Source: Nocardia terpenica
Lineage (GTDB): Bacteria > Actinomycetota > Actinomycetes > Mycobacteriales > Mycobacteriaceae
Direction: 5' to 3'
NCBI RefSeq assembly: GCF_013186535.1
Contig: NZ_JABMCZ010000001.1
Location: forward strand, 1,426,001 to 1,490,000
Length of the DNA: 64,000 nucleotides
Under the pieces are notes generated by a model, which was not told the DNA's origin, ran no database searches, and was given only the letters and a program-made list of their open reading frames with translations. Shown piece after piece: positions 7,237 through 15,804 of the stretch; position 1 is the first letter of the stretch; the number at the start of each line of letters is the position of its first letter. A program made the position numbers and the translations under genes.

Positions 7237-9237
7237 GGAGGGTCGATCGGCGAGGGTGAGCAGCGCGAAGAAGCCTCCGACCACCGGGCGGGCGGCGAAT
7301 CCGACCCGGCCGCCGGAGACCGTGTCGTACCAGTCGGTGAGCGGCACCCGGTCGCCGGTGGTGTCGGCGAATCGAAAGACGCGCTGGATCAGCAGGTCTC
7401 GGGCATCCGGTTCGTCGGTGAGGAAGGCCGCGGTCCACAGTTCCCAGTCGGCCTTGGTGTAGGTGTGGCGGTTGTCCAGGGGGACCCCGGCGTCGTTCGC
7501 CCGCGCGACATACCAGGCCGCCTCCTGCGTGATCACCTGGCGCGGAACGAGATTCAGGCCGAGCGCACGGTCGGCGTAGCCGTTGTACTTCAGGCTCCAG
7601 GTGCCGGGGTCGTCGTAGGCGAGCTGGAGGTGGGGTCCGGTCGGGTCCTGAGATCTGGTGGCCCACTGGGTGATGTAGTCGCGGGCGAGGGAGTCGTAGC
7701 GGGTTCGGTCCTCGGTATTGCCGACGGCCCGGGCGATCAGGCTCATCGCGCCGAGGCCGAGGATGCCCTTGAGCGCGAGGTTGCTGCAGTGCGCGATCGG
7801 CCCGGCGAAGTCGTCGGTCTGATTCTGCAGGCCCGGGTCCAGCGCATTGGGCACCAGGTACTCGGCCCAGCCGCGCAGGACCGGGTAGTACTCGGTGAGC
7901 AGCGCCGTGGTCTGGTCGGCGGGCAGGCGTCCGATCAGGGCGGCGGACATGATCAGCAGATTGGCCGATTCCTCGACCGGCATGTTCTCCCCGCCACCGT
8001 CGTTGTGCCCGGTCGCATTCGGGTAGCTCGCGCCGAGATCGTGGGGCGCGAAGGGCTGCGGCCAGTGACCGGCCCGCACGTAGTCGAGCAGCGGATCCAG
8101 CAGCAGCCGAAGGTAATTCGGCCCGAGGTAGAGGAAGACGGGGGAGGCGGGATAGATGACGTCGACCGTCGATACATTGCCGTCGCTGGAGATCTCCTTC
8201 AGCATGGCCCAGGGCGCGCCGTCGCGGTCGACGAGTTCGGTGCCGCCGATCGCCTGGCGCAGCGCCAGCGCACAGAGCGCCGCGTACTGCTCGGCGGTGG
8301 GTGTACCTGCGCCGCAGATGTTTTCGGCGTCGGAGGTGAGGCGGGCGTCGAGGCCGCTCGCTTCGTCCAGGGCGGCGGCGTAATCGGCGCGGAACCAGGT
8401 CAGCATGTCGGGCCAGTCGGACCAGTACGTCCGCCACCACGGGTCCAGTGGGGTGCCGAGCGAGGAGATCGCGGGCGTGCGGACATGGCCGATGGTCACG
8501 ACCATGGCCGGGCTCGGTGTCCCCGGTGTCAGGGTGCCGAGGTCGCGGGCGAACGCGAAAACCGGCCAGCGGTCATTGATTCCGCGCGGGCCGGGCTCCG
8601 CGGTATCGGGCAGCGGACCCGCCGCACCGGCCGCGCGGGCGACGGTGTCCTCGGCGATCTGCCAGGTGAGTTGCGGGTCGGCGTCGGTGGCGAAGACGAC
8701 CGTCCCCCACGATGCCTGGTCCGCCGATTCGGCGAGGACGGTCGGGGTGGTCGGTGCGAAGCTCAGCGCGAACTGCGAGCCGACCTCTTGTGCGGCCCAG
8801 TCGATGTTCCGATTCCGGTCGCCGTGCGCCCATTCCCCCGAAATATCCAGGTAGACAGCGACATTGTGGGAGTTGCCGTCGGTGCTGGCCGCGGTCACCG
8901 TGATGTAGGACATCGGCACGCTCTGCCGTTGCAGATCGTTCGGGGAGACCGGGGAGAAGAAGGTCACGGTCAATTCGATGCCGCCGCCGTCGAAGCGGTA
9001 GATCGACCGGGTGGCGGTGACCGTCAGCGAAACCTGGTGCAGGGCAGGAAGAGCGGGCGAGCCGGGAGCCCCGGCGAAGAGCGAGGCGACGCCGTCGATG
9101 CGCACGATCCCGGTGATCGCGGTGGTCTGACCCGCCCAGAATGTCGGCCACTGTCCCGCCAGCGCGTCACCGGCCAGCCAGGTGGACAGGTACGGCGAGC
9201 GCACGACCAGGGGAGTGGCGGGCGGACGAATAGGCAT
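7216..9237 (-). CDS. Glutaminase A-type (GtaA, DUF4965/DUF5127) protein
   Basis: The 673-aa product has the layout of the fungal-type glutaminase A family: an N-terminal beta-rich domain beginning RPPATPLVVRSPYLSTWLAG, the DUF5127-like middle, and a C-terminal alpha/alpha barrel containing KEISSDGNVSTVDVIYPASP and AYDDPGTWSLKYNGYADRAL. Family members hydrolyse L-glutamine, usually extracellularly, but no signal peptide is visible here. ATG 9237 is preferred over the GTG at 9246, which lies within the GGAGGTGAG ribosome site. Its 3' end overlaps the convergent SLOG gene by 21 nt. The family is scattered in bacteria, so lateral acquisition is possible. Confidence 0.85.
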   Translation of the reverse strand: MPIRPPATPLVVRSPYLSTWLAGDALAGQWPTFWAGQTTAITGIVRIDGVASLFAGAPGSPALPALHQVSLTVTATRSIYRFDGGGIELTVTFFSPVSPNDLQRQSVPMSYITVTAASTDGNSHNVAVYLDISGEWAHGDRNRNIDWAAQEVGSQFALSFAPTTPTVLAESADQASWGTVVFATDADPQLTWQIAEDTVARAAGAAGPLPDTAEPGPRGINDRWPVFAFARDLGTLTPGTPSPAMVVTIGHVRTPAISSLGTPLDPWWRTYWSDWPDMLTWFRADYAAALDEASGLDARLTSDAENICGAGTPTAEQYAALCALALRQAIGGTELVDRDGAPWAMLKEISSDGNVSTVDVIYPASPVFLYLGPNYLRLLLDPLLDYVRAGHWPQPFAPHDLGASYPNATGHNDGGGENMPVEESANLLIMSAALIGRLPADQTTALLTEYYPVLRGWAEYLVPNALDPGLQNQTDDFAGPIAHCSNLALKGILGLGAMSLIARAVGNTEDRTRYDSLARDYITQWATRSQDPTGPHLQLAYDDPGTWSLKYNGYADRALGLNLVPRQVITQEAAWYVARANDAGVPLDNRHTYTKADWELWTAAFLTDEPDARDLLIQRVFRFADTTGDRVPLTDWYDTVSGGRVGFAARPVVGGFFALLTLADRPSSGEDRG

Positions 9238-9285
9238 GGCGCTCACCTCCGATAGTGCGTGCGCGTGTCGCCGCGATTTGGCGAA

Positions 9286-10233
9286 CTATGGCACAACGCG
9301 GTCGGCAACATGCGGGAATTCGGGCGAATAATGGTCGTCCAGAATCGGAACCGGCTCCAGTTCTTCGACTTGATGGCCCGCATTGAAATGATCGGTGAGA
9401 TCCTTCCCGTCGCTGGCCTGGACGATGCGGGTCGCGCCGACGAGCCCGCGCAGGCTCCGGGCGACCTCGGCCGCGTGCCGGTACCCCGGGGCATCGCGAT
9501 CGGCGACGATCCAGACCCGCCGCGCCCCGCGCAACCACCGCGCGTGATCGGCATGCCAGCCCAGCGCCCCGCCCGCATTGGTGGTGGCGACCAGCCCCGC
9601 CCGGCACGCCACGAGCACATCCTGTTCCCCCTCGCAGACGTAGATATCCGCACCGTCGCGGACCGCGGGAACCACCTCGGGCAACCGGAACGGTATCCGC
9701 GCGAATCCCCCTTCGCGCCAACCGTTCTCGGTCATCCGCTCCTGCCAGAAGTGCTTCTCGTGCCCGTTGCGATGCGGGATGTGCACGCGCACCACCTTCC
9801 CCTCCCGCCGCCCGTCCGGCCACCGATAGACATAGGTGGCGACCACCCGCGCGGGCCCGACGGCCCGGCCCAGCTCGGCCTTGTGCCGAACCAGCGGCAG
9901 CCCCGCCGCCAACAGCGCCCGATCGACAAGCGACAGCCGCGCCCCTCCCCGCCGCGGCCCGTCCCCCCGAACCCCCATCGGCCCGTCGAACAAATCCCGC
10001 ACCCGCAACCCGAGCCGTTCCAACACCGCCTCGTCCGAACACCCCGCGAAACACCGAACCACGGTCTTCCGCTTCCCCACGTTGTAGATCACCCCCAGCG
10101 AGGGATGATGCCGCCGCCCATCCCCCTCATGCACCGGACACAAATACCGAACCCAGTCCCCACTGACCCGCCCGGGCCCCGAAACCCGGTCCAACGCCCC
10201 AATGATCTTGTCCCAGGATCGATTGCCACCCAT
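9286..10233 (-). CDS. CHC2-like zinc finger / Toprim primase-like protein
   Basis: This 315-aa protein has a C-x2-H...C-x3-C zinc-binding pattern (C32, H35, C61, C65) of the DnaG type, then a linker, then a Toprim domain with YVCEGEQDVLVA near residue 200 (catalytic Glu) and VWIVADRDAPG near residue 240 (DxD). It lacks the DnaG helicase-binding C-terminus and the full catalytic core length, as in primase-like proteins of plasmids, integrative elements and phages. ATG 10233, with GAGAGGAA about 9 nt upstream, is favoured over GTG 10242. No replication or integration genes lie beside it, so it may be a relic of a mobile element. Confidence 0.75.
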   Translation of the reverse strand: MGGNRSWDKIIGALDRVSGPGRVSGDWVRYLCPVHEGDGRRHHPSLGVIYNVGKRKTVVRCFAGCSDEAVLERLGLRVRDLFDGPMGVRGDGPRRGGARLSLVDRALLAAGLPLVRHKAELGRAVGPARVVATYVYRWPDGRREGKVVRVHIPHRNGHEKHFWQERMTENGWREGGFARIPFRLPEVVPAVRDGADIYVCEGEQDVLVACRAGLVATTNAGGALGWHADHARWLRGARRVWIVADRDAPGYRHAAEVARSLRGLVGATRIVQASDGKDLTDHFNAGHQVEELEPVPILDDHYSPEFPHVADRVVP

Positions 10234-10323
10234 ACCGGACACTTCCTCTCACTTCCGGTGTACCACGTGCCCTCTTCGCCGACCTGAGTTGCCGACCGCC
10301 CCCTTTACGGTCACCATCCCGGT

Positions 10324-10920
10324 ATGGACCTGGAGATACGGCCCGCGCTTGCGCCGGGGGTCGGGCCGCCGGAGCGGATCGATCTGGGCGATGTGCTGAT
10401 CCGCCGCTGGCGGCCGGGGGATCTGGTGCCGCGGTTCGAGGCGCTGACGGCGTCGTTCGCCCATATTCATCCCTGGATGGATTGGCTGTCCGAGCCGACC
10501 ACGCTGGAGCGGCAGCGGGTGTTCGGCGAGGCGGTGGCCGCGAGCTGGCCCAGCGTGGACCGGGGCTTCAACTACGGGATCTTCGGGGGCGAGGGCGTGG
10601 TGCTCGGGGCGGTGGGCCTGCACGATCGGCTCGGACCGCCCGCGGTGGAGATCGGCTACTGGTGCCACGTCGCCCACACCGGCCGCGGCGTGATGACCCG
10701 CAGCGTGGCCGCCCTGACCCGCGCGGCCTTCACCCTGCCCGGCGTCGGCCGGGTCGAAATCCATTGCGACGCCGCCAATGTGCGCAGCGCGGCGATCGCG
10801 CGGCGGCTCGGCTACCGCCTGCACCGGATCCGGCCGCGCGAGAAACGCGCCCCCGCCGAATCCGGCCGCGAAATGTGCTGGGTCAAGGAGCGTCCGGCCG
10901 CTCGCCCGTTCGGACGGTGA
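10324..10920 (+). CDS. GNAT-family N-acetyltransferase (RimJ/RimL-like)
   Basis: The 198-aa protein contains the acetyl-CoA binding fold: LIRRWRPGDLVPRFEAL at the N-terminus, AVGLHDRLGPPAVEIGYWCHVAHTGRGVMTRSVAAL across motif A (with HTGRG as the pyrophosphate loop), and VEIHCDAANVRSAAIARRLGYR for motif B. This RimJ/RimL-like pattern acetylates protein N-termini or small amines; the substrate cannot be told. There is no clear ribosome site before ATG 10324. The last 38 nt overlap the convergent EamA transporter gene. Confidence 0.85.
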   Translation: MDLEIRPALAPGVGPPERIDLGDVLIRRWRPGDLVPRFEALTASFAHIHPWMDWLSEPTTLERQRVFGEAVAASWPSVDRGFNYGIFGGEGVVLGAVGLHDRLGPPAVEIGYWCHVAHTGRGVMTRSVAALTRAAFTLPGVGRVEIHCDAANVRSAAIARRLGYRLHRIRPREKRAPAESGREMCWVKERPAARPFGR

Positions 10921-11824
10921 CGACTCCGACGAGAATCAGTGCGCCACCGACGAATTGGATGGGGCGCGGGGTCTGGGCGAGCAGCACCCACGCATAGACG
11001 ATCGCGGCCACCACCTCGAGGAGCGCGGCGAAGGAGGCCAGCCGGGAGCCGAGCAGCCGCGTGGCGGCGATCCCGGAGGCATACGCGAGCGCGGCGGTGA
11101 CCACGCCCAGGGCCAGCAGCGGCAGCCACCACGGCGCGGTGCAGTCGGCGAACACGGCCGGGCCGGTCCCCGCGTGCAGGGGAGCGATACCGGCCGCCCC
11201 GGCGAGCAGGAGGACCACACCGCCCAGCAGCAGCCCGCCGGTCGCCAGCACCGTGCCGGGCAGGCCGTCGGAATTGCGCGCCGACAGCACGAAATACACT
11301 GCCGCGCCGAACATCGCGGCCAGCGCCCACGCCGCCCCCACCCAGCTCGCCCCGACCCCGGACCGCAGATCCAGCACCAGAACCAGCCCGAGGACCCCCA
11401 GCACCGCGCCGAGAACCGTTGCGCGGCCGGGCTTCTGCCCGTGCCGCGCCCACAGCCACCCGATCACCACGATCGGGGCGGTGTACTCGATCAGCAGCGC
11501 CGCGCCGACGGCCATGTGCGCGACCGCGTAGAAGTAGGCCAGCTGGGTACCCGCCACCGCGATCAGCCCGTACGCCACGATCAGTCCGGCCTTGCGGCGC
11601 AACAGCTCCCAGTCGCCGCGCAGCTGCCGCAGCGCGATCGGCAGCAGCGCGACCCCGCCCACCAGCACCCGCACCGCCACGACGGCCGCGGGACTCCAGC
11701 CCGCGTCCATCATTCCGCGCGCCAGCGCCCCGGACAGCCCGAAGGACGATGCCGACAACAGTGCGAGGAACAGGCCGGTCCGCAGACGGTTCACCACCGG
11801 CGCGTCATGAGTCATCGCCGCCAT
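10883..11824 (-). CDS. EamA/DMT-family transporter
   Basis: The 313-aa protein has about ten hydrophobic spans arranged as two EamA repeats (for example LFLALLSASSFGLSGALARG and WALAAMFGAAVYFVLSARNS), the hallmark of drug/metabolite exporters of the RhtA/YdcZ type. Substrate is unknown; related proteins export amino acids or their derivatives. It is transcribed divergently from the CGNR zinc-finger gene across 38 nt, which makes that protein a candidate regulator. A second in-frame ATG at 11815 is also possible as start. Confidence 0.85.
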   Translation of the reverse strand: MAAMTHDAPVVNRLRTGLFLALLSASSFGLSGALARGMMDAGWSPAAVVAVRVLVGGVALLPIALRQLRGDWELLRRKAGLIVAYGLIAVAGTQLAYFYAVAHMAVGAALLIEYTAPIVVIGWLWARHGQKPGRATVLGAVLGVLGLVLVLDLRSGVGASWVGAAWALAAMFGAAVYFVLSARNSDGLPGTVLATGGLLLGGVVLLLAGAAGIAPLHAGTGPAVFADCTAPWWLPLLALGVVTAALAYASGIAATRLLGSRLASFAALLEVVAAIVYAWVLLAQTPRPIQFVGGALILVGVVTVRTGERPDAP

Positions 11825-11850
11825 GACTCATGACGGTAGGAAGCCGCGCG

Positions 11851-11862
11851 TAATATGTCAAT
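11851..11862 (+). promoter_or_regulatory. Probable leaderless promoter of the CGNR gene
   Basis: A -10-like TAATAT at 11851-11856 lies only 6 nt before the ATG at 11863, and no ribosome site is visible. This spacing fits a leaderless transcript, which is common in actinobacteria. The 38-nt divergent gap must also carry the EamA promoter. Confidence 0.45.
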
Positions 11863-12393
11863 ATGCCTTTTGCCCATGACACGGTGGCCTCGCTGGCCGC
11901 GGCCGTCGACCTGGTCAATTCGGCGGACGAGCCGGATACCCTGACCGAGATCGCGCACCTCGACGAGTTCTTCGTCCGGCATCGCTACTCGGGCACGCGG
12001 ACCCACGACGAGGCCGAGCTGGCGGCCGTCCGCGCCCTGCGCGCCCCGCTGCGCCGACTGCTGACCAGCGACCGGGACACCGCCGTCCGGCTCGTGAACG
12101 ACACCCTCGCCACGTATCACGCGGTGCCGCAACTGGTTCGGCACGACGAGCTCGACTATCACATCCACGCCGTGCCGCGCGACGCCCCGCTGCCGGTCCG
12201 GATCGCCGTGGAAACCGCCATGGCCATGGTCGACCTCATTCGCGAGGACGAGCTGAGCCGATTGGCCGTCTGCGCCGACGACAACTGCGCGGGAATCGTT
12301 CTCGACCTGTCCCGCAATCGTTCCCGGCGCTACTGCAGCATCGCCTGCGGCAATCGCAATGCCGTGGCGGCCTATCGCGCCCGCCGTCGGTGA
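11863..12393 (+). CDS. CGNR zinc-finger (ABATE-domain) putative regulator
   Basis: The 176-aa protein has an N-terminal ABATE-like region (FVNS-like DLVNSADEPDTLTE) and a C-terminal CGNR zinc finger: CADDNCAGIVLDLS followed by RYCSIACGNRNAVAAYRARR at about residues 137-174, giving four zinc-ligating cysteines. Proteins of this class are treated as transcriptional regulators, often next to the genes they control. It is divergent from the EamA exporter and may control it. The mRNA is probably leaderless. Confidence 0.85.
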   Translation: MPFAHDTVASLAAAVDLVNSADEPDTLTEIAHLDEFFVRHRYSGTRTHDEAELAAVRALRAPLRRLLTSDRDTAVRLVNDTLATYHAVPQLVRHDELDYHIHAVPRDAPLPVRIAVETAMAMVDLIREDELSRLAVCADDNCAGIVLDLSRNRSRRYCSIACGNRNAVAAYRARRR

Positions 12394-12400
12394 AAATCGG

Positions 12401-13000
12401 TCAGGCGGAGGCGTTCTCGGTGAGCAGGGCGTCGACGTAAGGGGCCAGGCTCCGGCCCGCCGCGTGCAGCGGTTCGGGCGACCGCAGCGTCCGGGCGAGC
12501 ATGAACGCGCCCTCCAGCGCGCCGACCATCGCGATGATGAGCTCCCGGGCCGAGTCGGTCCGTAGCCCGCGCCCCGCGAGGTAGGCGGTGCCCTGCGCCA
12601 CCCAGTCGGCGATCACCTCGGCGGCGACCTCCCGCAGCGCCGGTTCGCTGTCGGCGACCTCGCCCGCGACCGTGCCGACCGGGCACATGTTCATCCAGCC
12701 GGACCGTTCCATGTCGGCCGCCGCCGCGGCGAAGGCCGCGGGCACCGCCGCGCGCAGGTCCTCGTGCGGATCCAGCAGCAGCGGCAGCAGTTGGATGTAG
12801 GCGGCCCCGCTGGTGCGCAGCGCCTCCGCCGCGATCTGCTGCTTGCCCTCGGGAAAGTGGTGATACAGCGAGCCGATCGGCGCACCGGCCGCCGCCGTCA
12901 GCTGTTTCACGCTGGTCGCGCCGTAGCCCTGGCGGCGCATGAGCTCGGCCGCGGCCGTCACGATCCGCTCCCGCGTACCGGTTGACATCTTCTCCGCCAT
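12401..13000 (-). CDS. TetR/AcrR-family repressor (LmrA/YxaF type)
   Basis: The 199-aa protein has an N-terminal TetR helix-turn-helix (TRERIVTAAAELMRRQGYG, then APIGSLYHHFPEGKQQIAAE, residues ~8-58) and a C-terminal ligand domain with MNMCPVGTVAGEVADSEP, as in LmrA/YxaF repressors. It is divergent from the alpha/beta hydrolase gene at 13057, with two overlapping inverted repeats between them that are the obvious operators. It probably represses both itself and the hydrolase until an unknown small hydrophobic ligand binds. ATG 12991 (MSTGTRERIV) is an alternative start. Confidence 0.9.
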   Translation of the reverse strand: MAEKMSTGTRERIVTAAAELMRRQGYGATSVKQLTAAAGAPIGSLYHHFPEGKQQIAAEALRTSGAAYIQLLPLLLDPHEDLRAAVPAAFAAAAADMERSGWMNMCPVGTVAGEVADSEPALREVAAEVIADWVAQGTAYLAGRGLRTDSARELIIAMVGALEGAFMLARTLRSPEPLHAAGRSLAPYVDALLTENASA

Positions 13001-13009
13001 CCCTCCACA

Positions 13010-13041
13010 CTAGAGCAAGCGCTCTAGAGCGACTGTTCTAG
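13010..13041. promoter_or_regulatory. Two overlapping TetR operators
   Basis: Site 1 is a perfect 7-bp inverted repeat CTAGAGC/GCTCTAG with a 4-nt spacer (13010-13027). Site 2 is CTAGAGC/GTTCTAG with the same spacer (13024-13041), one mismatch. They share 4 nt and are offset by 14 bp. They lie exactly between the TetR gene and the hydrolase it faces, so the TetR protein is the likely ligand. Confidence 0.75.
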
Positions 13042-13056
13042 CGAAGGGGTGAGTCC

Positions 13057-13893
13057 ATGCCTGTCGTCGATACCGCCGCCGGTCCCGTCCACTACGCCGA
13101 GCAGGGCGACGGCCCGCCGGTGGTGCTGCTGCACGGGCTGCTGATGGACCACACCCAGTGGGATTCCGTCATGGGCCTGCTGCCCAGCGGATTCCGCTAC
13201 CTGCGTCCGGTGCTGCCGCTCGGCGCGCATCCCGAACCGATGCGGCCCGACGCCGATCTCGGCATGCGCGGCCTCAACCGGATGGTGGCCGATTTCCTTG
13301 CCGCCCTGGGCCTTCGGGACGTCACGCTGGTGCACAGCGACTGGGGCGGGGCGCTGTTCCTGACCGCCTACGGGCTCGACGAGCGGGTGGCCCGGCTGAT
13401 CGCGTTGCCGTGCGAGGCATTCGACAACTTCCCGCCCGGACTGCCCGGCAAGATGGCCGTATTCGGCCTGCGGGTGCCCGGCGCGCTGCCGATCGTCCTG
13501 CGCCAGTTGCGGATCGGGTGGCTGCGACGGCTACCGCCGCTGTTCGGCCTGATGGCCCGCTACCCGCTGCCGGACGAACTGGTGCGCGGCTGGACCGCGC
13601 CGGGGCTGCGCGATCCCCGCATCGGCCGGGATGTGCGCAAATACGGTACGTCACTGCCACCCAAGGCCGAGCTGATCGCGAATACCGAAGCGCTGCGGCG
13701 CTTTCCGGGCGACGCGCTGGTGCTGTGGTCGTCGGCGGGCAAGGTCATGCCCCGCGAGCACGGCCGCCGACTGGCCGACCTGCTGCCCGCGGGCCGCCTC
13801 GTCGAGATCGACGACGCCTACGTGCTGTCCATGCTCGACCAGCCCGAGGCCGTGGCGAAGGCGATGACGGACTTCCTCGTCGGAGAACGCTGA
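13057..13893 (+). CDS. Alpha/beta-fold hydrolase with aspartate nucleophile
   Basis: The 278-aa protein has the oxyanion motif VVLLHGLLMD near residue 28 and the nucleophile elbow LVHSDWGGALF, where D95 stands in the position used by haloalkane dehalogenases and epoxide hydrolases. The usual C-terminal G-H motif is replaced by EIDDAYVLSMLDQPE, so the catalytic histidine is not where expected. It may be an atypical or non-catalytic member. It is divergent from, and probably repressed by, the TetR protein at 12401-13000. ATG 13057 follows a GAAGGGGTGAG ribosome site. Confidence 0.8.
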   Translation: MPVVDTAAGPVHYAEQGDGPPVVLLHGLLMDHTQWDSVMGLLPSGFRYLRPVLPLGAHPEPMRPDADLGMRGLNRMVADFLAALGLRDVTLVHSDWGGALFLTAYGLDERVARLIALPCEAFDNFPPGLPGKMAVFGLRVPGALPIVLRQLRIGWLRRLPPLFGLMARYPLPDELVRGWTAPGLRDPRIGRDVRKYGTSLPPKAELIANTEALRRFPGDALVLWSSAGKVMPREHGRRLADLLPAGRLVEIDDAYVLSMLDQPEAVAKAMTDFLVGER

Positions 13894-14000
13894 ACAATTG
13901 CCGGAGGGGATAGCCATCGGTAGGTTGGTCGGGGCACGATGGTGGGGCCGGTTTTCGAGCGGCCGTGCGCCTTTCGGCGCACCCGATGTGGGGAGTTTCG

Positions 14001-15185
14001 TTGACGCTGTCGAATTGGTTCGACCTCGTCGTGCTGCTGGCGATGGTGGTCGCGGGAGTGCTCGGATGGCGACGCGGTGCGATCGTCGCCGTGCTCGGTT
14101 TTCTGGGCGTGGTCGGCGGCGCGTTCGTCGGGACCGTCCTCGCCGCGGTCCTGCTGCCGCACCTGCCCGCGGGCACGGTGCGCCTGACGACCGTGCTGGC
14201 CGTGATCGTCGGCGTCGTGGCCATCGGGCAGGCGATCGGCGACCGGCTCGGCCAACGGCTGCGCGAGACGGTGCACGGGCCGCGCGCGCTGCGGGTGGAC
14301 GCGGTGGCGGGCGGTTTCGGGCAGGCGCTGGCCGTGCCGCTCACCGTCTGGCTGCTGGCCGCCCCGCTGGCGGCGCCCGCCCAGTCGATTCTGGCGTCCA
14401 CACTGGATCATTCGCGCGTGGTCCGGACCGTCGGCGACACCGTGCCCTACTGGTTGGCGAGCCTGCCCACCAACCTCGCCGGTCCGCTGCGCGACTCCGG
14501 GCTGATGTCGGCGGACGGCTGGTCGATGCCGGGATTGTCCACGGCCCCACCGGATACGGCCCTGCTCGGCAGTCCCGTACCCAGGGAGCTCCAGCGCAGC
14601 GTGCTCCGCATCAGGAGCATTGCCAGCGCGTGTGGGCTGGTGGAGACCGGATCCGGTTTCGTCTTCGCGCCCGAACGGGTGCTGACGAATGCGCATGTCG
14701 TCGCGGGCGGGACGAGCGTCTCGGTCGACACCCCCAACGGTCCGCTGAAAGCCGATGTGGTGGTGTTCGATCCGTCGAACGACCTCGCTGTGCTGCACAT
14801 CGCCGGTCTCACCGCACCCGCGCTCACGCCCGCGCCGCGCGCCCTCGACACGGGGGCCGCGGCCTTCGCGCTCGGCTATCCGGGCGGCGGACGGTATGCC
14901 GCCGCGGTCGCCCGCATCCGCAGCCGCACGGTGGGACAGGTGCCCGACGCCTATCGCGCCGCCATGTCGGAACGGCAGCTGTACACGATTTCCAGCCTGA
15001 TTCAGGAGGGCAACTCCGGCGGGCCGCTCATCGACACCGAGGGCCGGGTGCTCGGCATCGTCTTCGGCAGCGACCCGGACGACGAGCGCATCGGCTATGT
15101 CATGAATCTGCAACAGGCATTCGACCGTCTCGGCACCGCGGTGCAATCGAATCAGCCGGTGCCGAACGGACATTGCTCGCGCTAG
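14001..15185 (+). CDS. marP: Membrane-anchored periplasmic serine protease MarP
   Basis: The 394-aa protein has an N-terminal CvpA-like four-helix membrane domain (residues ~1-150) and a C-terminal trypsin-like protease domain. The catalytic triad is H232 (NAHVV), D261 (SNDLAVL) and S339 (GNSGGP), within a few residues of the mycobacterial MarP positions, and C211 with C392 match its regulatory disulphide. MarP protects mycobacteria against acid stress by activating a peptidoglycan hydrolase. The start is TTG 14001, 5 nt after GGGGAG; the resulting MTLSNWFD begins like mycobacterial MarP, whereas the upstream in-frame ATGs add residues without homology. Confidence 0.88.
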   Translation: MTLSNWFDLVVLLAMVVAGVLGWRRGAIVAVLGFLGVVGGAFVGTVLAAVLLPHLPAGTVRLTTVLAVIVGVVAIGQAIGDRLGQRLRETVHGPRALRVDAVAGGFGQALAVPLTVWLLAAPLAAPAQSILASTLDHSRVVRTVGDTVPYWLASLPTNLAGPLRDSGLMSADGWSMPGLSTAPPDTALLGSPVPRELQRSVLRIRSIASACGLVETGSGFVFAPERVLTNAHVVAGGTSVSVDTPNGPLKADVVVFDPSNDLAVLHIAGLTAPALTPAPRALDTGAAAFALGYPGGGRYAAAVARIRSRTVGQVPDAYRAAMSERQLYTISSLIQEGNSGGPLIDTEGRVLGIVFGSDPDDERIGYVMNLQQAFDRLGTAVQSNQPVPNGHCSR

Positions 15186-15188
15186 GGC

Positions 15189-15734
15189 CTATTCAGAGAT
15201 GGTGAGGGTGCCCTGGGTGGTCGCGTTTTGCAGGCCCGGGCAGGATTCCTTTTCCTTCTTCGTCAGGGTGTCCTTGTCTGTGGCGGTGTCGCCCGCGAAG
15301 TCGTTTCCGGCCCCGATGGTGAGTGTGAACTCACCGGTTCCATTACCCTTGGACTTGCCCTGCTTCACCGCCTTCTGCTCGAACGTGGTGGTGGATCCAT
15401 CCGACCAGAACATCACGCCGTTGCCCTCGTGGCTCTCGACATCGTCACACGACGCGAGTTCGGTGCCGCCCGCGATGGATTCCTCCGGGTAAACCGGGGG
15501 TGTGGATTTGTCCGGCCGCACGCAGTTGGCGTAGTGCTTTTCGTTCTTCCACCTTACCTGGGCCTTGCTGTCGGTTATCCCGTTGAGCCAGGTGACGGTG
15601 CCCGTCTCGTCGCACGTCATGACAACGGTGTCGGGCCTGGCCGCCGCGGGCGCCCCCGGCGCACCGAACGAGGCGGCCCCGGCCAGCGCGCAGGCGAGAA
15701 TCGCGCCGCCACGTCCGCGGTACTGAGTACGCAA
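15189..15734 (-). CDS. Secreted protein of unknown function
   Basis: A TTG start at 15734, preceded by AAAGGAA, gives 181 aa with a Sec signal peptide: basic MRTQYRGRGG, then AILACALAGAASFG, with cleavage likely after the APAAA region. No lipobox is evident. The mature protein has four cysteines (MTCDE, NCVRP, SCDDV, SCPGL) that could form two disulphides, and a Gly/Thr-rich second half (TIGAGNDFAGDTATDKD). I recognise no family. It ends 3 nt from the convergent marP stop. Confidence 0.7.
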   Translation of the reverse strand: MRTQYRGRGGAILACALAGAASFGAPGAPAAARPDTVVMTCDETGTVTWLNGITDSKAQVRWKNEKHYANCVRPDKSTPPVYPEESIAGGTELASCDDVESHEGNGVMFWSDGSTTTFEQKAVKQGKSKGNGTGEFTLTIGAGNDFAGDTATDKDTLTKKEKESCPGLQNATTQGTLTISE

Positions 15735-15804
15735 TCTGTTCCTTTCGATCCGGTGAATGCGACGCAGATGTCGATTCCGACAATGCATTCGTTGCCGACC
15801 TCGG

